DNA of 64,000 nt from NCBI RefSeq assembly GCF_024345185.1, contig NZ_BROB01000005.1:1-64000 (forward strand), written 5' to 3'. The notes beneath the pieces were generated by a model. The model was not told the DNA's origin and did no database searches. It saw only the letters and a list, made by a program, of their open reading frames with translations. The stretch comes from Levilactobacillus humaensis (GTDB lineage Bacteria > Bacillota > Bacilli > Lactobacillales > Lactobacillaceae). Positions 8,314-16,648 of this stretch are shown one piece after another (the stretch's first letter is position 1; every line of letters starts with the position of its first letter). The position numbers were made by a program, and so were the translations under genes.

Positions 8314-10122
8314 CTATTTCACCAGTGAATCGGTTAGCCGCATAAATTCTGCGACATCGCGCTTGATGAGTTGGACGCCGGCTAGCCAGAAATCAGGCTT
8401 GGTTAGGTCGACTCCCAGGTGCTTTTGGGCTAACTCTTCGGTCGACATGTTAGCCGTGTCACGTAACAGCGCGATGTATTGATCTTCGAAGTTACCTTCT
8501 TGTTGGGCCTTGGCGTAGATGCCCAGGCTGAAGAGGTAACCGAAGACATAGGGGAAGTTGTAGAAGGATGGATCGGCGATGTAGAAATGCAACTTGCTGG
8601 CCCAAAGGTGCGGGGAGTAAGTCGACAGGTCATGTCCGAAGGCTTCCTTTTGGGCATTTAACATCAGCTCGTTTAATTCAGCTGGTGTGACCAACTTCTG
8701 TTGCCGCAGTTGATAGAAACGGGATTCGAAGAGGAACCGGGCCCGGATGTTGAGGAACATCGCCAGGGGGTTATCCATTTTAGCATTGATTAAGGAGATC
8801 TTTTCGGCATCGCTAGTGGCGGCCTTGACGTTGGCGTCGGCCACGATTAGTTCGCCAAAGGTCGAGGCCGTTTCCGCCACGTTCATGGCGTATCCTTGCC
8901 GGAAATAAGGCAGGTCGTTCATGACACTCGAGTGAAAGGCGTGACCAAGTTCATGGGCCAGCGTGGAGACGTCATTCGGCGATCCCGTAAAGGTCATGAA
9001 GATCCGAGATTCATTGGTTTCGGGGGCACTTTCCATCCAACCACCGGGCGCCTTGCCCGCACGGTCTTCCGCCTCGATCCAGTTGTGTTCGAAGGCGTGT
9101 TGCGCTAAGGCGGCCATCTTCGGTGAGAATTCACCGTAATGCTTGATGATAAAAGCTGCGGCCTCGTCGTAGGTGAAGTGATGGAGTTGGGCACCTGGTA
9201 AGTTCAATGGGGCCTCAACGTCCTGCCAACCGGCGTGCTTCTTGCCTAACAGGGCAGCTTTTCTGTCGAGGTAATCGAGCAGGAATTGCTTGTTGTCGTC
9301 GACGACCTGCCAGATGGTATTCAGCGTTTCGGCACTCAGACGGTTGTCTTTAAGCGGTTCTTTCAGGAAGTCTGTGGTTCCGTGGGCGGCGTATTCCGTC
9401 AAACGGAAGCCGGCTAGGTGATTCAGGGTGTCGGCAAAGAGTTGTTCCTTATCCGTCCAGGCTTGTTCCCAAGCTGGCAGGAGGTCGGCTCTGTATTGTG
9501 GGTCGGCGTTCCCGAGAAGGTTGTTGTCGGCTTGCCCGGCAGACAGAGTGACGGGGTTGCCATCGGCGTCGTGGAAAGGCACGTTCACGGTGGCGACTAA
9601 GGAGTCGTAGTGCGCACTCCAAGCGGAACGGCCGTCCAGGTTCAGGCGGCTGATCAGGGCTTCAGTCTTATCGTCCAGGAGTTCCTTACCAGCATCACGC
9701 ATTTCCTTTAAATTAAAGGCCAGTGGTTGTAGTTCAGGTACCGCTAGAATCGCGTTGAAATGGGCATCGGGAACCTGAACCAGAACCTTTTTCAGCTTGC
9801 CACTGACGTTCTCAACTTCATTTTCGAGGCCGTCGAGTTTGGCCACCATGGGCGCTACTTCGGGATTGTTGACGTCGGCAGAACCAATGGCCGTCATGAA
9901 GAGTCCAGCCTGGCCAATGCCCGCCTCAACCTTTTGGAGATGGGTGATCAGCTTGATAAATTGTTGGTACTCGGGGGCATCGCTCGCCGCGTCCCACCGG
10001 TCCAGCAGGTCACCTAGAGTCGCAATGGCCGTTTTAATCTGTGTTAATTTTGTTGCCAGCTGGGCAGAATTAATTCCACCGGGAAACAGAGAATCCAGAT
10101 CCCAATTCATCGAATACTTCAT
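8314..10122 (-). CDS. pepF: M3-family oligoendopeptidase (PepF-like)
   Basis: 603 residues, the usual length of cytoplasmic M3B oligoendopeptidases. The zinc motif HELGHAFH is near residue 389, with a glutamate-containing VAETASTFGE downstream as the third ligand region. These metallopeptidases cut short peptides from the proteolytic system. There is no signal peptide. The ATG at 10122 is chosen because AGGAGG lies eight bases upstream; the TTG at 10128 is too close. Which PepF paralogue this is cannot be told. Confidence 0.9.
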   Translation of the reverse strand: MKYSMNWDLDSLFPGGINSAQLATKLTQIKTAIATLGDLLDRWDAASDAPEYQQFIKLITHLQKVEAGIGQAGLFMTAIGSADVNNPEVAPMVAKLDGLENEVENVSGKLKKVLVQVPDAHFNAILAVPELQPLAFNLKEMRDAGKELLDDKTEALISRLNLDGRSAWSAHYDSLVATVNVPFHDADGNPVTLSAGQADNNLLGNADPQYRADLLPAWEQAWTDKEQLFADTLNHLAGFRLTEYAAHGTTDFLKEPLKDNRLSAETLNTIWQVVDDNKQFLLDYLDRKAALLGKKHAGWQDVEAPLNLPGAQLHHFTYDEAAAFIIKHYGEFSPKMAALAQHAFEHNWIEAEDRAGKAPGGWMESAPETNESRIFMTFTGSPNDVSTLAHELGHAFHSSVMNDLPYFRQGYAMNVAETASTFGELIVADANVKAATSDAEKISLINAKMDNPLAMFLNIRARFLFESRFYQLRQQKLVTPAELNELMLNAQKEAFGHDLSTYSPHLWASKLHFYIADPSFYNFPYVFGYLFSLGIYAKAQQEGNFEDQYIALLRDTANMSTEELAQKHLGVDLTKPDFWLAGVQLIKRDVAEFMRLTDSLVK

Positions 10123-10155
10123 CGGCAAGTCCTCCTAAATGATTGATCACGCATG

Positions 10156-10330
10156 GCCTACGGCCAGCAGACGCCACCCCTATGAGGCAGACCTGAAGCC
10201 TGAGAAGCGGTCTTCAGGGCAACCTTGAACCTCGGAAAACCCGAGTTTCAAAGTTGGCCGTGCTCTAAGCCGAGAAAAAACCTCGGCTAAGACCACCGAC
10301 ACAGGGGTTCTGTCTGATGCCCTCCGGCTG
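10156..10330 (-). repeat. Multi-hairpin intergenic element, copy B
   Basis: Read on the minus strand it runs from AGCCGGAGG to CCGTAGGC. It is close in sequence to copy E. Inner arms include AGCCGAG/CTCGGCT, TTGAAACTCGG/CCGAGGTTCAA and CCTGAAG/CTTCAGG. The outer stem (GCATCAGAC with GTCTGCTGGC) has one mismatch and one bulge. Confidence 0.75.
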
Positions 10331-10382
10331 GTGGCAATCATCGTGTCCTAACCTTCTGTGGGTTATCACAATTGATGATTTT

Positions 10383-10561
10383 AGCCGGAGGTGGGTAGGG
10401 TTTGCACCCTGTGTCGGTGGTGTTGGGCCGGTGTCTTTCCGGCCTTACAGCACGGGCCGTTTCTAAGACCCACGTTTTTGGTGGGGCTTAGAAGCGAGTC
10501 CGAAGACCGTTCTTTGGCTTCGGGCGGGCCCCATAGGGTGCGAACCCTACCCGCCGTAGGC
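10383..10561 (+). repeat. Multi-hairpin intergenic element, copy C
   Basis: The outer stem is 20 bp with one G-U: 10391-10410 pairs with 10534-10553. Inner arms are GGCCGG/CCGGCC, TTCTAAG/CTTAGAA and CCGAAG/CTTCGG. It contains the shared GTGTCGGTGGT. It lies 52 bp from copy B in divergent orientation. Confidence 0.8.
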
Positions 10562-10623
10562 GGTTAAACCAGAAGTGCAGAACCACACGTAAGTTGTGCT
10601 TATTATAGCAAACATCATAACGA

Positions 10624-10652
10624 TTGCGCTGATCAAAAGAACTTCGTATACT
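10624..10652 (+). promoter_or_regulatory. Promoter of the alpha/beta hydrolase gene
   Basis: A weak -35 TTGCGC, a 17-bp spacer and -10 TATACT lie about 40 bp before the hydrolase start. Confidence 0.5.
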
Positions 10653-10691
10653 TACTGAAGAAGAGAAATGAGACATTGGGAGGAAACGAAA

Positions 10692-11636
10692 ATGAGTAAG
10701 CGAAAAAAATGGGGACTGATTAGCCTCGGTGCGGTTGTGGTGCTGGTAGCCGGGGGACTGCTAGGTGCCAGTCTGTATTTCTATAACATGACGGTGGCGA
10801 GTGGCAAGAAGAGCTTCGTGGGTACCGAGAAGCCACTACGCAAGTCGGATCGCCTGTACGCCCAGAAGAAGTGGTATCGCGACGTTAAGAAAGAACGGTG
10901 GACGGAGAATGCGGCCGGTACCCATTTGAAACAGGTCGCCGACTACATTCCCGCGGCCAAGACGACGAAGCGAACGGTCGTGTTGGTTCACGGCTTCGGA
11001 TCGAATAAGGAAGCCATGGGGGGCTACGTGGCCCTCTTTCACCAACTCGGGTACAACACTTTGATTCCAGATACTAGAGGTCAGGGTGAGAGCCAAGGAA
11101 AAGTGATCAGCTACGGTTACTACGAGAGCCGGGATTATTTGAAGTGGGTCAAGCAGGTCATTGCCAAGCAGGGACCCCAGTCACAAATCGTGTTGTTTGG
11201 GGTTTCCATGGGGGGCGCCACGACCATGATGACCAGTGGCTTGAAGACGCCGACGCAGCTGAAGGCCTACATTGAGGATTGTGGTTACACGGACGCACAA
11301 TCCGAGATTAGCTATCAGGCCAAGCAGATGTACAACCTGCCATACTGGCCACTAGTCCCATTGACCAGTGCTGTGGCGAAGGCCAAGGCTGGCTTTCATT
11401 TCAAGGACGCCAATGCATTGGCTGCGGTCAAGAAAAATCACAAGCCAATGTTATTCATTCACGGTGGGGCGGATACCTTCGTGCCAACACGGATGGTCTA
11501 TCAGGTCTACCGTGCGGACGCCGGTCCCAAGGAACTCTTGGTGGTCAAAGGCGCCCACCATGCGGCAGCCTTGTCCCACAATCCGGAACTCTATGAAAAA
11601 ACTGTTACAGCCTTTTTAGCCAAATACATGAAGTGA
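10692..11636 (+). CDS. Membrane-anchored alpha/beta hydrolase
   Basis: 314 residues. An N-terminal hydrophobic segment (about residues 7-27) acts as anchor or signal. The hydrolase fold shows the oxyanion region VLVHGFGSN, the nucleophile elbow GVSMGG (Ser172), an acid in GGADTF (Asp261) and a histidine in KGAHHAAA (His289 or His290). It resembles the YqkD/FrsA-like hydrolases of Firmicutes; the substrate is unknown. The ATG at 10692 has GGGAGG eight bases upstream, better than the upstream ATG at 10668. The DUF1275 gene follows after 20 bp, so the two are probably an operon. Confidence 0.85.
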   Translation: MSKRKKWGLISLGAVVVLVAGGLLGASLYFYNMTVASGKKSFVGTEKPLRKSDRLYAQKKWYRDVKKERWTENAAGTHLKQVADYIPAAKTTKRTVVLVHGFGSNKEAMGGYVALFHQLGYNTLIPDTRGQGESQGKVISYGYYESRDYLKWVKQVIAKQGPQSQIVLFGVSMGGATTMMTSGLKTPTQLKAYIEDCGYTDAQSEISYQAKQMYNLPYWPLVPLTSAVAKAKAGFHFKDANALAAVKKNHKPMLFIHGGADTFVPTRMVYQVYRADAGPKELLVVKGAHHAAALSHNPELYEKTVTAFLAKYMK

Positions 11637-11656
11637 GTTAGAGGAGTCTAATTATT

Positions 11657-12340
11657 TTGGATGATGTCACACGACAATTTCGACCGGTAACCGATACGAT
11701 CCTGACACTGGGCGTCACACTCGTCATGGGGGTCATCGATGCCGACACCTTCCTTAAACACGGTGAGGTCTTCGTGAGTGCGCAGACGGGTAACCTGATA
11801 ATGGGGGTCATTAAACTCATGGCACACGGCTGGCAAGCCGCCTGGACCAATGGGTTTGTTTGGATCGGTTACTTTCTGGGCTGCTTCATCGCCCAGGGCC
11901 TGAGTGAACGCGTCAGTGCCCGCAATCCCCGGCGACAGATGCGTTGGCTCTTGTTGATTGACGTGTTGGCCTACGCGCTACTCGCCAGTCTGCAAACGAC
12001 CTTGCCGGACAGTTGGCTCATCTTTTTCCTCGGAACAGTGGCCGGTTACGAACTCACGATCTTTCGGCAGGTCGGGGGTATCGCCATTAATAACGGCATC
12101 ATGACGGGGAACACCAAGGCCTTTGCCACGAGTTTCTATCGGGCGGTGGTCAATCGCGATCAACAGGCGGCCCAACGGGTATTACGGGTCGGCGCCGTCC
12201 TGGTGACCTTCCTGCTAGGGTGTGCGATCGGGGTTCGTTTAGCCGATCTGGCGGCTCTGGATGTCCTGTGGGTGGCGAGTGGCTTCAAATTAATTCTGCT
12301 CGGCTGGTTATTTTTACCGGTAGCTATGGAAAACCCTTAA
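11657..12340 (+). CDS. YoaK/DUF1275 family membrane protein
   Basis: 227 residues with about six hydrophobic segments. Family features are VMGVIDADTFL near the N-terminus and VSAQTGNLIMG, followed by the second-half GGIAINNGIMTGNTK. The TTG start at 11657 is served by GAGGAG. The gene follows the hydrolase by 20 bp. The family is widespread and its transport or other role is not established. Confidence 0.85.
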   Translation: MDDVTRQFRPVTDTILTLGVTLVMGVIDADTFLKHGEVFVSAQTGNLIMGVIKLMAHGWQAAWTNGFVWIGYFLGCFIAQGLSERVSARNPRRQMRWLLLIDVLAYALLASLQTTLPDSWLIFFLGTVAGYELTIFRQVGGIAINNGIMTGNTKAFATSFYRAVVNRDQQAAQRVLRVGAVLVTFLLGCAIGVRLADLAALDVLWVASGFKLILLGWLFLPVAMENP

Positions 12341-12349
12341 CTTGAACAG

Positions 12350-12378
12350 TTGGGTTGTGGGCATAAATAGCGTATAAT
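12350..12378 (+). promoter_or_regulatory. Promoter of the RNase Y-like gene
   Basis: -35 TTGGGT, a 17-bp spacer and -10 TATAAT. A small GC-rich hairpin (CCCGGG...CCCGGG, about 12400-12414) follows in the leader. Confidence 0.55.
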
Positions 12379-12440
12379 TAACGGGAAAAGTGACAATCCC
12401 CCCGGGACACCCGGGACTGAAAATTAAGGAGCACATTATA

Positions 12441-14048
12441 TTGTTAATAACAGGACTGACTATCGGTCTGTTGTTGATTGGGATTGTGATCGGTTACCTG
12501 GTTCGGCAGCGACAGCATCGCGCGGAACTATTGGCGGTTCAGGCCAAGGCTAGAACCATCATTGCTCAGGAGACCGAGAAGACGAAACAGCGTGTCGACC
12601 AGCTTACCAAGAAGAGTCGGCAAGCCACACTCGCCTATCAGCAATCCGTCAAGGACGAATTGACCGAACAACAAAGTGATATTCGCGTTAGAGAACAACG
12701 ACGGCAACAACGAGAACGTTTAATGGGACAGGCCACGGTCCGTCTCGACGATCAAACAGAAATGTTAGACGAACGGAGCCAAGCCAACCGCGACCAGCGG
12801 CAAGCCATTCATTTACTCCGCGACCAGGCCGAAGAATTGACGACGACTCGCAACCAGACCTTAGCACAACGCGCGGGGATGGATGAAGACGTCGCCAAGC
12901 AAACGGTGCTGGATCACGCCGAATTAGACTTGAAGCGCGACCGGGACATTGAAATCAAGGCACTCAACGACAATGCCGTGGCTAACGCTGAGAAGTGGGC
13001 CAAGGATGTTGTTTTGTCCGCCACCGAGAGTGGCCCTCAAGATTTGCCGAAGGAACACATGGAACACACCGTGACCGTGCCGAATGGCGATATTCGTAGC
13101 AAGATTATCGGTCGTGACGGACAGCACATTCGCTTGTTAGAGACCCTCACAGGGACGGACCTGATCTTCGTACCGGATGATAACACCACGTTGTTTATCA
13201 GCACGCATGACCCGATTCGCCGTGAGATTGCCCGGGTGGCCTTGACCAACTTGGTCGCCAGCCGCCGCATCTCGGCTAACCAGATTGAGACGCAGGTGGA
13301 GAATGCCCAGCGTGACGTTAACCACAGCCTCTGGGAGACCGGAGAGCAGACGGTTAGCCTGCTACACGTGGGCTGGATGCATCCGGACCTGATGAAGCTG
13401 ATCGGCCGTCTCAAGTACCGGACCAGTTACGGTCAAAATGTGTTACTGCACTCGATTGAAGTGGCTCAACTGACTGGCGCCATGGCCGCCCGATTGGGTT
13501 ACAATACCCGATTAGCACGCCGAGCCGGTCTCCTGCATGACTTGGGGAAGGCCATCGACCACGAAGTCGAAGGGACCCACGTGGAAATCGGAACGGAATT
13601 TGCCCAGAAATATGGGGAAGATCCCATCGTGATCAACGCCATCGCGGCGCACCATGGGGACATCGAGAAGACGTCACCACTGTCCGACTTAGTTGCGGCA
13701 GCCGATGCCATTTCTGGTGCCCGTCCTGGTGCCCGAAGCGAATCGGTTGAAGATTACATCAACCGGCTGCGAGCCCTCGAACAGATTGCCAATGAACAGA
13801 AGGGTGTCTCGGAAAGCTACGCCATTCAAGCTGGGCGAGAGTTGCGGATTATGGTCAAGCCCCATGAGCTGGACGATAAGGCTGCGGCTAGCCTGACGCA
13901 AGAAGTGGCTAAGCAGATCGAAGACAAACTCACGTATCCTGGTAAGATTAAGGTTACGACGATTCGTACGCTGACAGCGGTCGAATATGTCGGTGACGAA
14001 AAGAAAAAGAAGAAGCACAAGAAAAAGAAAAAGGTGGCCAACGCTTAA
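12441..14048 (+). CDS. rny: RNase Y-like endoribonuclease (KH + HD)
   Basis: About 535 residues with the full RNase Y layout: an N-terminal membrane segment, a long coiled coil (residues about 25-190), a KH domain (IIGRDGQHIR near residue 224), an HD domain (HDLGKAID near 365), then VKVTTIRTLTAVEYV-like C-terminal sequence. RNase Y starts mRNA turnover at the membrane. The TTG at 12441 has AAGGAG nine bases upstream; the GTG at 12390 has none. The KH loop reads GRDGQHIR where typical RNase Y has GREGRNIR, and the protein ends in a lysine-rich tail (KKKKKHKKKKKVANA). It is not next to recA/cinA, so it may be a second, diverged paralogue. Confidence 0.85.
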   Translation: MLITGLTIGLLLIGIVIGYLVRQRQHRAELLAVQAKARTIIAQETEKTKQRVDQLTKKSRQATLAYQQSVKDELTEQQSDIRVREQRRQQRERLMGQATVRLDDQTEMLDERSQANRDQRQAIHLLRDQAEELTTTRNQTLAQRAGMDEDVAKQTVLDHAELDLKRDRDIEIKALNDNAVANAEKWAKDVVLSATESGPQDLPKEHMEHTVTVPNGDIRSKIIGRDGQHIRLLETLTGTDLIFVPDDNTTLFISTHDPIRREIARVALTNLVASRRISANQIETQVENAQRDVNHSLWETGEQTVSLLHVGWMHPDLMKLIGRLKYRTSYGQNVLLHSIEVAQLTGAMAARLGYNTRLARRAGLLHDLGKAIDHEVEGTHVEIGTEFAQKYGEDPIVINAIAAHHGDIEKTSPLSDLVAAADAISGARPGARSESVEDYINRLRALEQIANEQKGVSESYAIQAGRELRIMVKPHELDDKAAASLTQEVAKQIEDKLTYPGKIKVTTIRTLTAVEYVGDEKKKKKHKKKKKVANA

Positions 14049-14065
14049 AACGCTGGCAACTCAAA

Positions 14066-14106
14066 AAAGTCCCGCGACTTCCAATTGGAAATCGTGGGGC
14101 TTTTTT
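14066..14106 (+). terminator. Rho-independent terminator
   Basis: A 15-bp stem (AGTCCCGCGACTTCC with GGAAATCGTGGGGCT) flanked by A-run and TTTTTT. Confidence 0.9.
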
Positions 14107-14153
14107 ATGTAAGTTAGCGCTCGACGCGCCGTTTGAGTTGGACGTAAACCGAT

Positions 14154-15728
14154 TTATTCTGGATGATTAACGACCGTAAAGTTGTTATTAGCCGTGGCCG
14201 GAATGGTCGGGTGTTCTTGGAGGTAGTCGGCAATGATTTCACTCATCGCCCCCTGACTCTCCGCAATGATCTTGTCAGCGGTGTACATGGCGTAGTGCCC
14301 GCCACCGACTGCCCGGTATTGGTTTAACGCGATCCGGAGTTCCTGATCGTCCGTCACGGGTTTTCCATGATAGGTCAGGTTTTCGATGCGCTGGCCCTCA
14401 GGTTTCGCCACGTTAATCTGGTAGTCCACACCCTCGTACATGTCATAGTTATACTGACGCCGTTTGGGATGGACGAAGGCCGGGTTGACGGCAATCTGGT
14501 CGTCTTTGATCGCAAAATAGCGGGCGGAAATTTCCAACGCACCGCGGAGGTCGGCCCCGGTGATCTTTAAGAGGGACAGACCATTGGGATAGACGTAGTT
14601 GGTCATGATATTTCGCATGGTGATGGGATTTTCAAAGCCGCGAGCCTCGTCACTGAAGAGGGCCGTTGCCGAGATATCGGCGCCCATCGTGGCCATTTGA
14701 ACTTTTTGGATAAATTCGATATAAGGGGTCTCGTGCATCCGTGCCGCAAAGGGATCGTCAAAGGTCATGTCGCCTTGGATGTGACCCAGTGGCTGGTCGA
14801 GCCAGTGGCCGACTTCACTGTTCAATCCGTTAGCGGCGGCGAGAACTTTGGGATCCAATGGGGCATGTTTGGTGGGAACCAGCTCACTCTCATGGCTGAG
14901 AACGGTCACGGTACCATCGGCCTGGCGTTCGAGATCTAGTGTAATCTTTCCGATGGCCTGACCGCGGAAGCCGGGTTGGGTGATCGGGGTATCAAAGACG
15001 TCGGTAGCCAATTGCCGGTGCTGGTGACCAGTGACCAAAGCGTCGATGCCGGGAATGGCCTCTAAGATGTGGTAGGCTTCGTTTTCGCCGACATGAATGT
15101 CATTGGGCTTGCCAGTGGTTAAATCGCGCTCAAAGCCCCCGTGGTAGCATACAACGACCACATCAGCCTGTTCTCTGATGATTGGCACGTATTTCTTGGC
15201 GGCCAGGTAGGCGGACTCAAATTGAAGTCCGCTGATGTTGGTGGCCTTTTCCCACTTGTAGACAGCCTGGGTGGTGAGCCCCAGAATGCCGATCTTAATG
15301 CCGTCTTTTTCAATAATTTGGTATGGTTGCCCGTATTCGGGGTCGCCGTTGTGATCCAAAATATTGGCGCACAGAATGGAACGTTTGGCGTCTTTAATGG
15401 CGGCCTGTAAGTATTCTTGGCCGTAGTTAAATTCATGGTTGCCGAGAATTCCGCAATCATAGTCGATTTGGTTATAGATGGCCATCAAGGGTGCCGGGTC
15501 GCGGTCGGGTTTGACCCGAGCCACGTAGTAGGCCAGAGGCGATCCTTCGAGAAAGTCCCCGTTTTCTACGGTGACCACGGGACCCAGGGCCTTCGCCTGC
15601 GCTTGCTCACGGGCAATGACCGTGGCAGCTCGAGCCAGGCCAAAGCCTTGGTGACTGCCTTTCTTTACATAGTTCGTCGGAAAGACATACCCGTGGGTAT
15701 CGCTTGTCGATAAAATTGTCAGCTTCAT
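14154..15728 (-). CDS. Bifunctional metallophosphatase/5'-nucleotidase
   Basis: 524 residues. An N-terminal calcineurin-like metallophosphatase shows all metal motifs in order: STSDTHG, VENGDF, GNHEFNYG, VVVCYHGG and GHQHR. A 5'-nucleotidase C-terminal substrate domain follows (about residue 310 on; ITGADLRGALE). There is no signal peptide, unlike the periplasmic UshA enzymes, so it is probably cytoplasmic and acts on nucleotides or cyclic phosphodiesters. GGAGGG precedes the ATG. It is convergent with the RNase Y-like gene across a terminator. Confidence 0.88.
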   Translation of the reverse strand: MKLTILSTSDTHGYVFPTNYVKKGSHQGFGLARAATVIAREQAQAKALGPVVTVENGDFLEGSPLAYYVARVKPDRDPAPLMAIYNQIDYDCGILGNHEFNYGQEYLQAAIKDAKRSILCANILDHNGDPEYGQPYQIIEKDGIKIGILGLTTQAVYKWEKATNISGLQFESAYLAAKKYVPIIREQADVVVVCYHGGFERDLTTGKPNDIHVGENEAYHILEAIPGIDALVTGHQHRQLATDVFDTPITQPGFRGQAIGKITLDLERQADGTVTVLSHESELVPTKHAPLDPKVLAAANGLNSEVGHWLDQPLGHIQGDMTFDDPFAARMHETPYIEFIQKVQMATMGADISATALFSDEARGFENPITMRNIMTNYVYPNGLSLLKITGADLRGALEISARYFAIKDDQIAVNPAFVHPKRRQYNYDMYEGVDYQINVAKPEGQRIENLTYHGKPVTDDQELRIALNQYRAVGGGHYAMYTADKIIAESQGAMSEIIADYLQEHPTIPATANNNFTVVNHPE

Positions 15729-15926
15729 GAATTCTCACCCTCCATTACGTCTAACAGACCCTGAGCACAACGCCGAATCTATAACGTGTTAAAGAAATTA
15801 TAAGCTAGTTTGCTAACGGTGTAAATTTATGAGAGCGCATTCGTCCAGATTATGAGTAAATTTCTAACAAAAGCGCGGGGGATTGACTATTATCGGCTGT
15901 AATTTTTAGTTGTCTTAGTCTTTGAT

Positions 15927-16106
15927 GCCTCCGTTGGGACGGGGTCACCCCCTGTGGGGAACGCTTGAGGCCAAAGAGCGGTCTTCAAGCTCGTTTTCAA
16001 GCCTCACCAGACCCGTGAGTCTTGGAAACGTCCCGTGCTGTAAGGCCGGGAATTTGCCGACCTAACACCACCGACACAGGGGGCGATCCCGTCCCACCTC
16101 CGGCTA
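15927..16106 (-). repeat. Multi-hairpin intergenic element, copy D
   Basis: Read on the minus strand it starts AGCCGGAGG. The outer stem is TGGGACGGGATCGCCCCC with GGGGGTGACCCCGTCCCA (one mismatch, one G-U). It contains GTGTCGGTGGT and the AAGACCGCTCTTTGGC segment. Confidence 0.75.
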
Positions 16107-16229
16107 ACAGACACCTAGGGTAGCGACACAGATGACAGGTAATGTGGGATGGCTAAACAGGTCAAATTGACGTCGATTAATAGTCATATTGGAAATTTCG
16201 ATGCGGATTTCTAATTTTTCACTAGCCCC

Positions 16230-16402
16230 AGCCGGAGGCCACCAGACAGAACCCCGTGTCGGTGGTCTTAGCCGAGGTTCTTTCTCGGCTTAGAGCACGG
16301 GCCAACTTTGAAACTCGTGATCTTCGAGGTTCAAGGTTGCCCTGAAGACCGCTTCTCAGGCTTCAGGTCTGCCTCACAGGGTGGCGTCTGGTGGCCGTAG
16401 GC
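16230..16402 (+). repeat. Multi-hairpin intergenic element, copy E
   Basis: The outer stem GGCCACCAGAC/GTCTGGTGGCC is perfect. Arms: AGCCGAG/CTCGGCT, TTGAAACTCG/CGAGGTTCAA and CCTGAAG/CTTCAGG. Divergent from copy D, 123 bp away. Most of the 920-bp gap between the nucleotidase and antiporter genes is copies D and E; the 120 bp between them shows nothing recognisable. Confidence 0.8.
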
Positions 16403-16442
16403 GACATTCTTGATTCTTGATTTAAGAAAAAACGACATAAAA

Positions 16443-16484
16443 AAAACAGCGATCGGACCGTAATTGTCCGCATCGCTGCTAAAT
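16443..16484 (-). terminator. Terminator downstream of the antiporter gene
   Basis: On the minus strand AGCGATGCGGAC pairs with GTCCGATCGCT and is followed by eight Ts, about 165 bp past the antiporter stop codon. Confidence 0.8.
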
Positions 16485-16648
16485 AAAAACACATGTTACG
16501 TTTGGAGTGGGTCGGTATCGCCGTAGCGGTCCGCCCGTTTTTTACTTTTGGAGGAGTAAAATTGGTAACTTATTCGTTGTTTAATTCGTAAGTTATGCGA
16601 CTACTATAGCATTCAATTGTGAAGAAAATGTGACGCTGAGTCGTCAAT

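Noticed and set aside
10668-10691. Upstream ATG of the membrane-anchored hydrolase
   Set aside because: It precedes and includes the GGGAGG ribosome site of the ATG at 10692, so it is not the likely start.
12390-12440. GTG start for the RNase Y-like protein
   Set aside because: No ribosome site, and the added residues (MTIPPGHPG...) would sit before the membrane anchor; the TTG at 12441 has AAGGAG.
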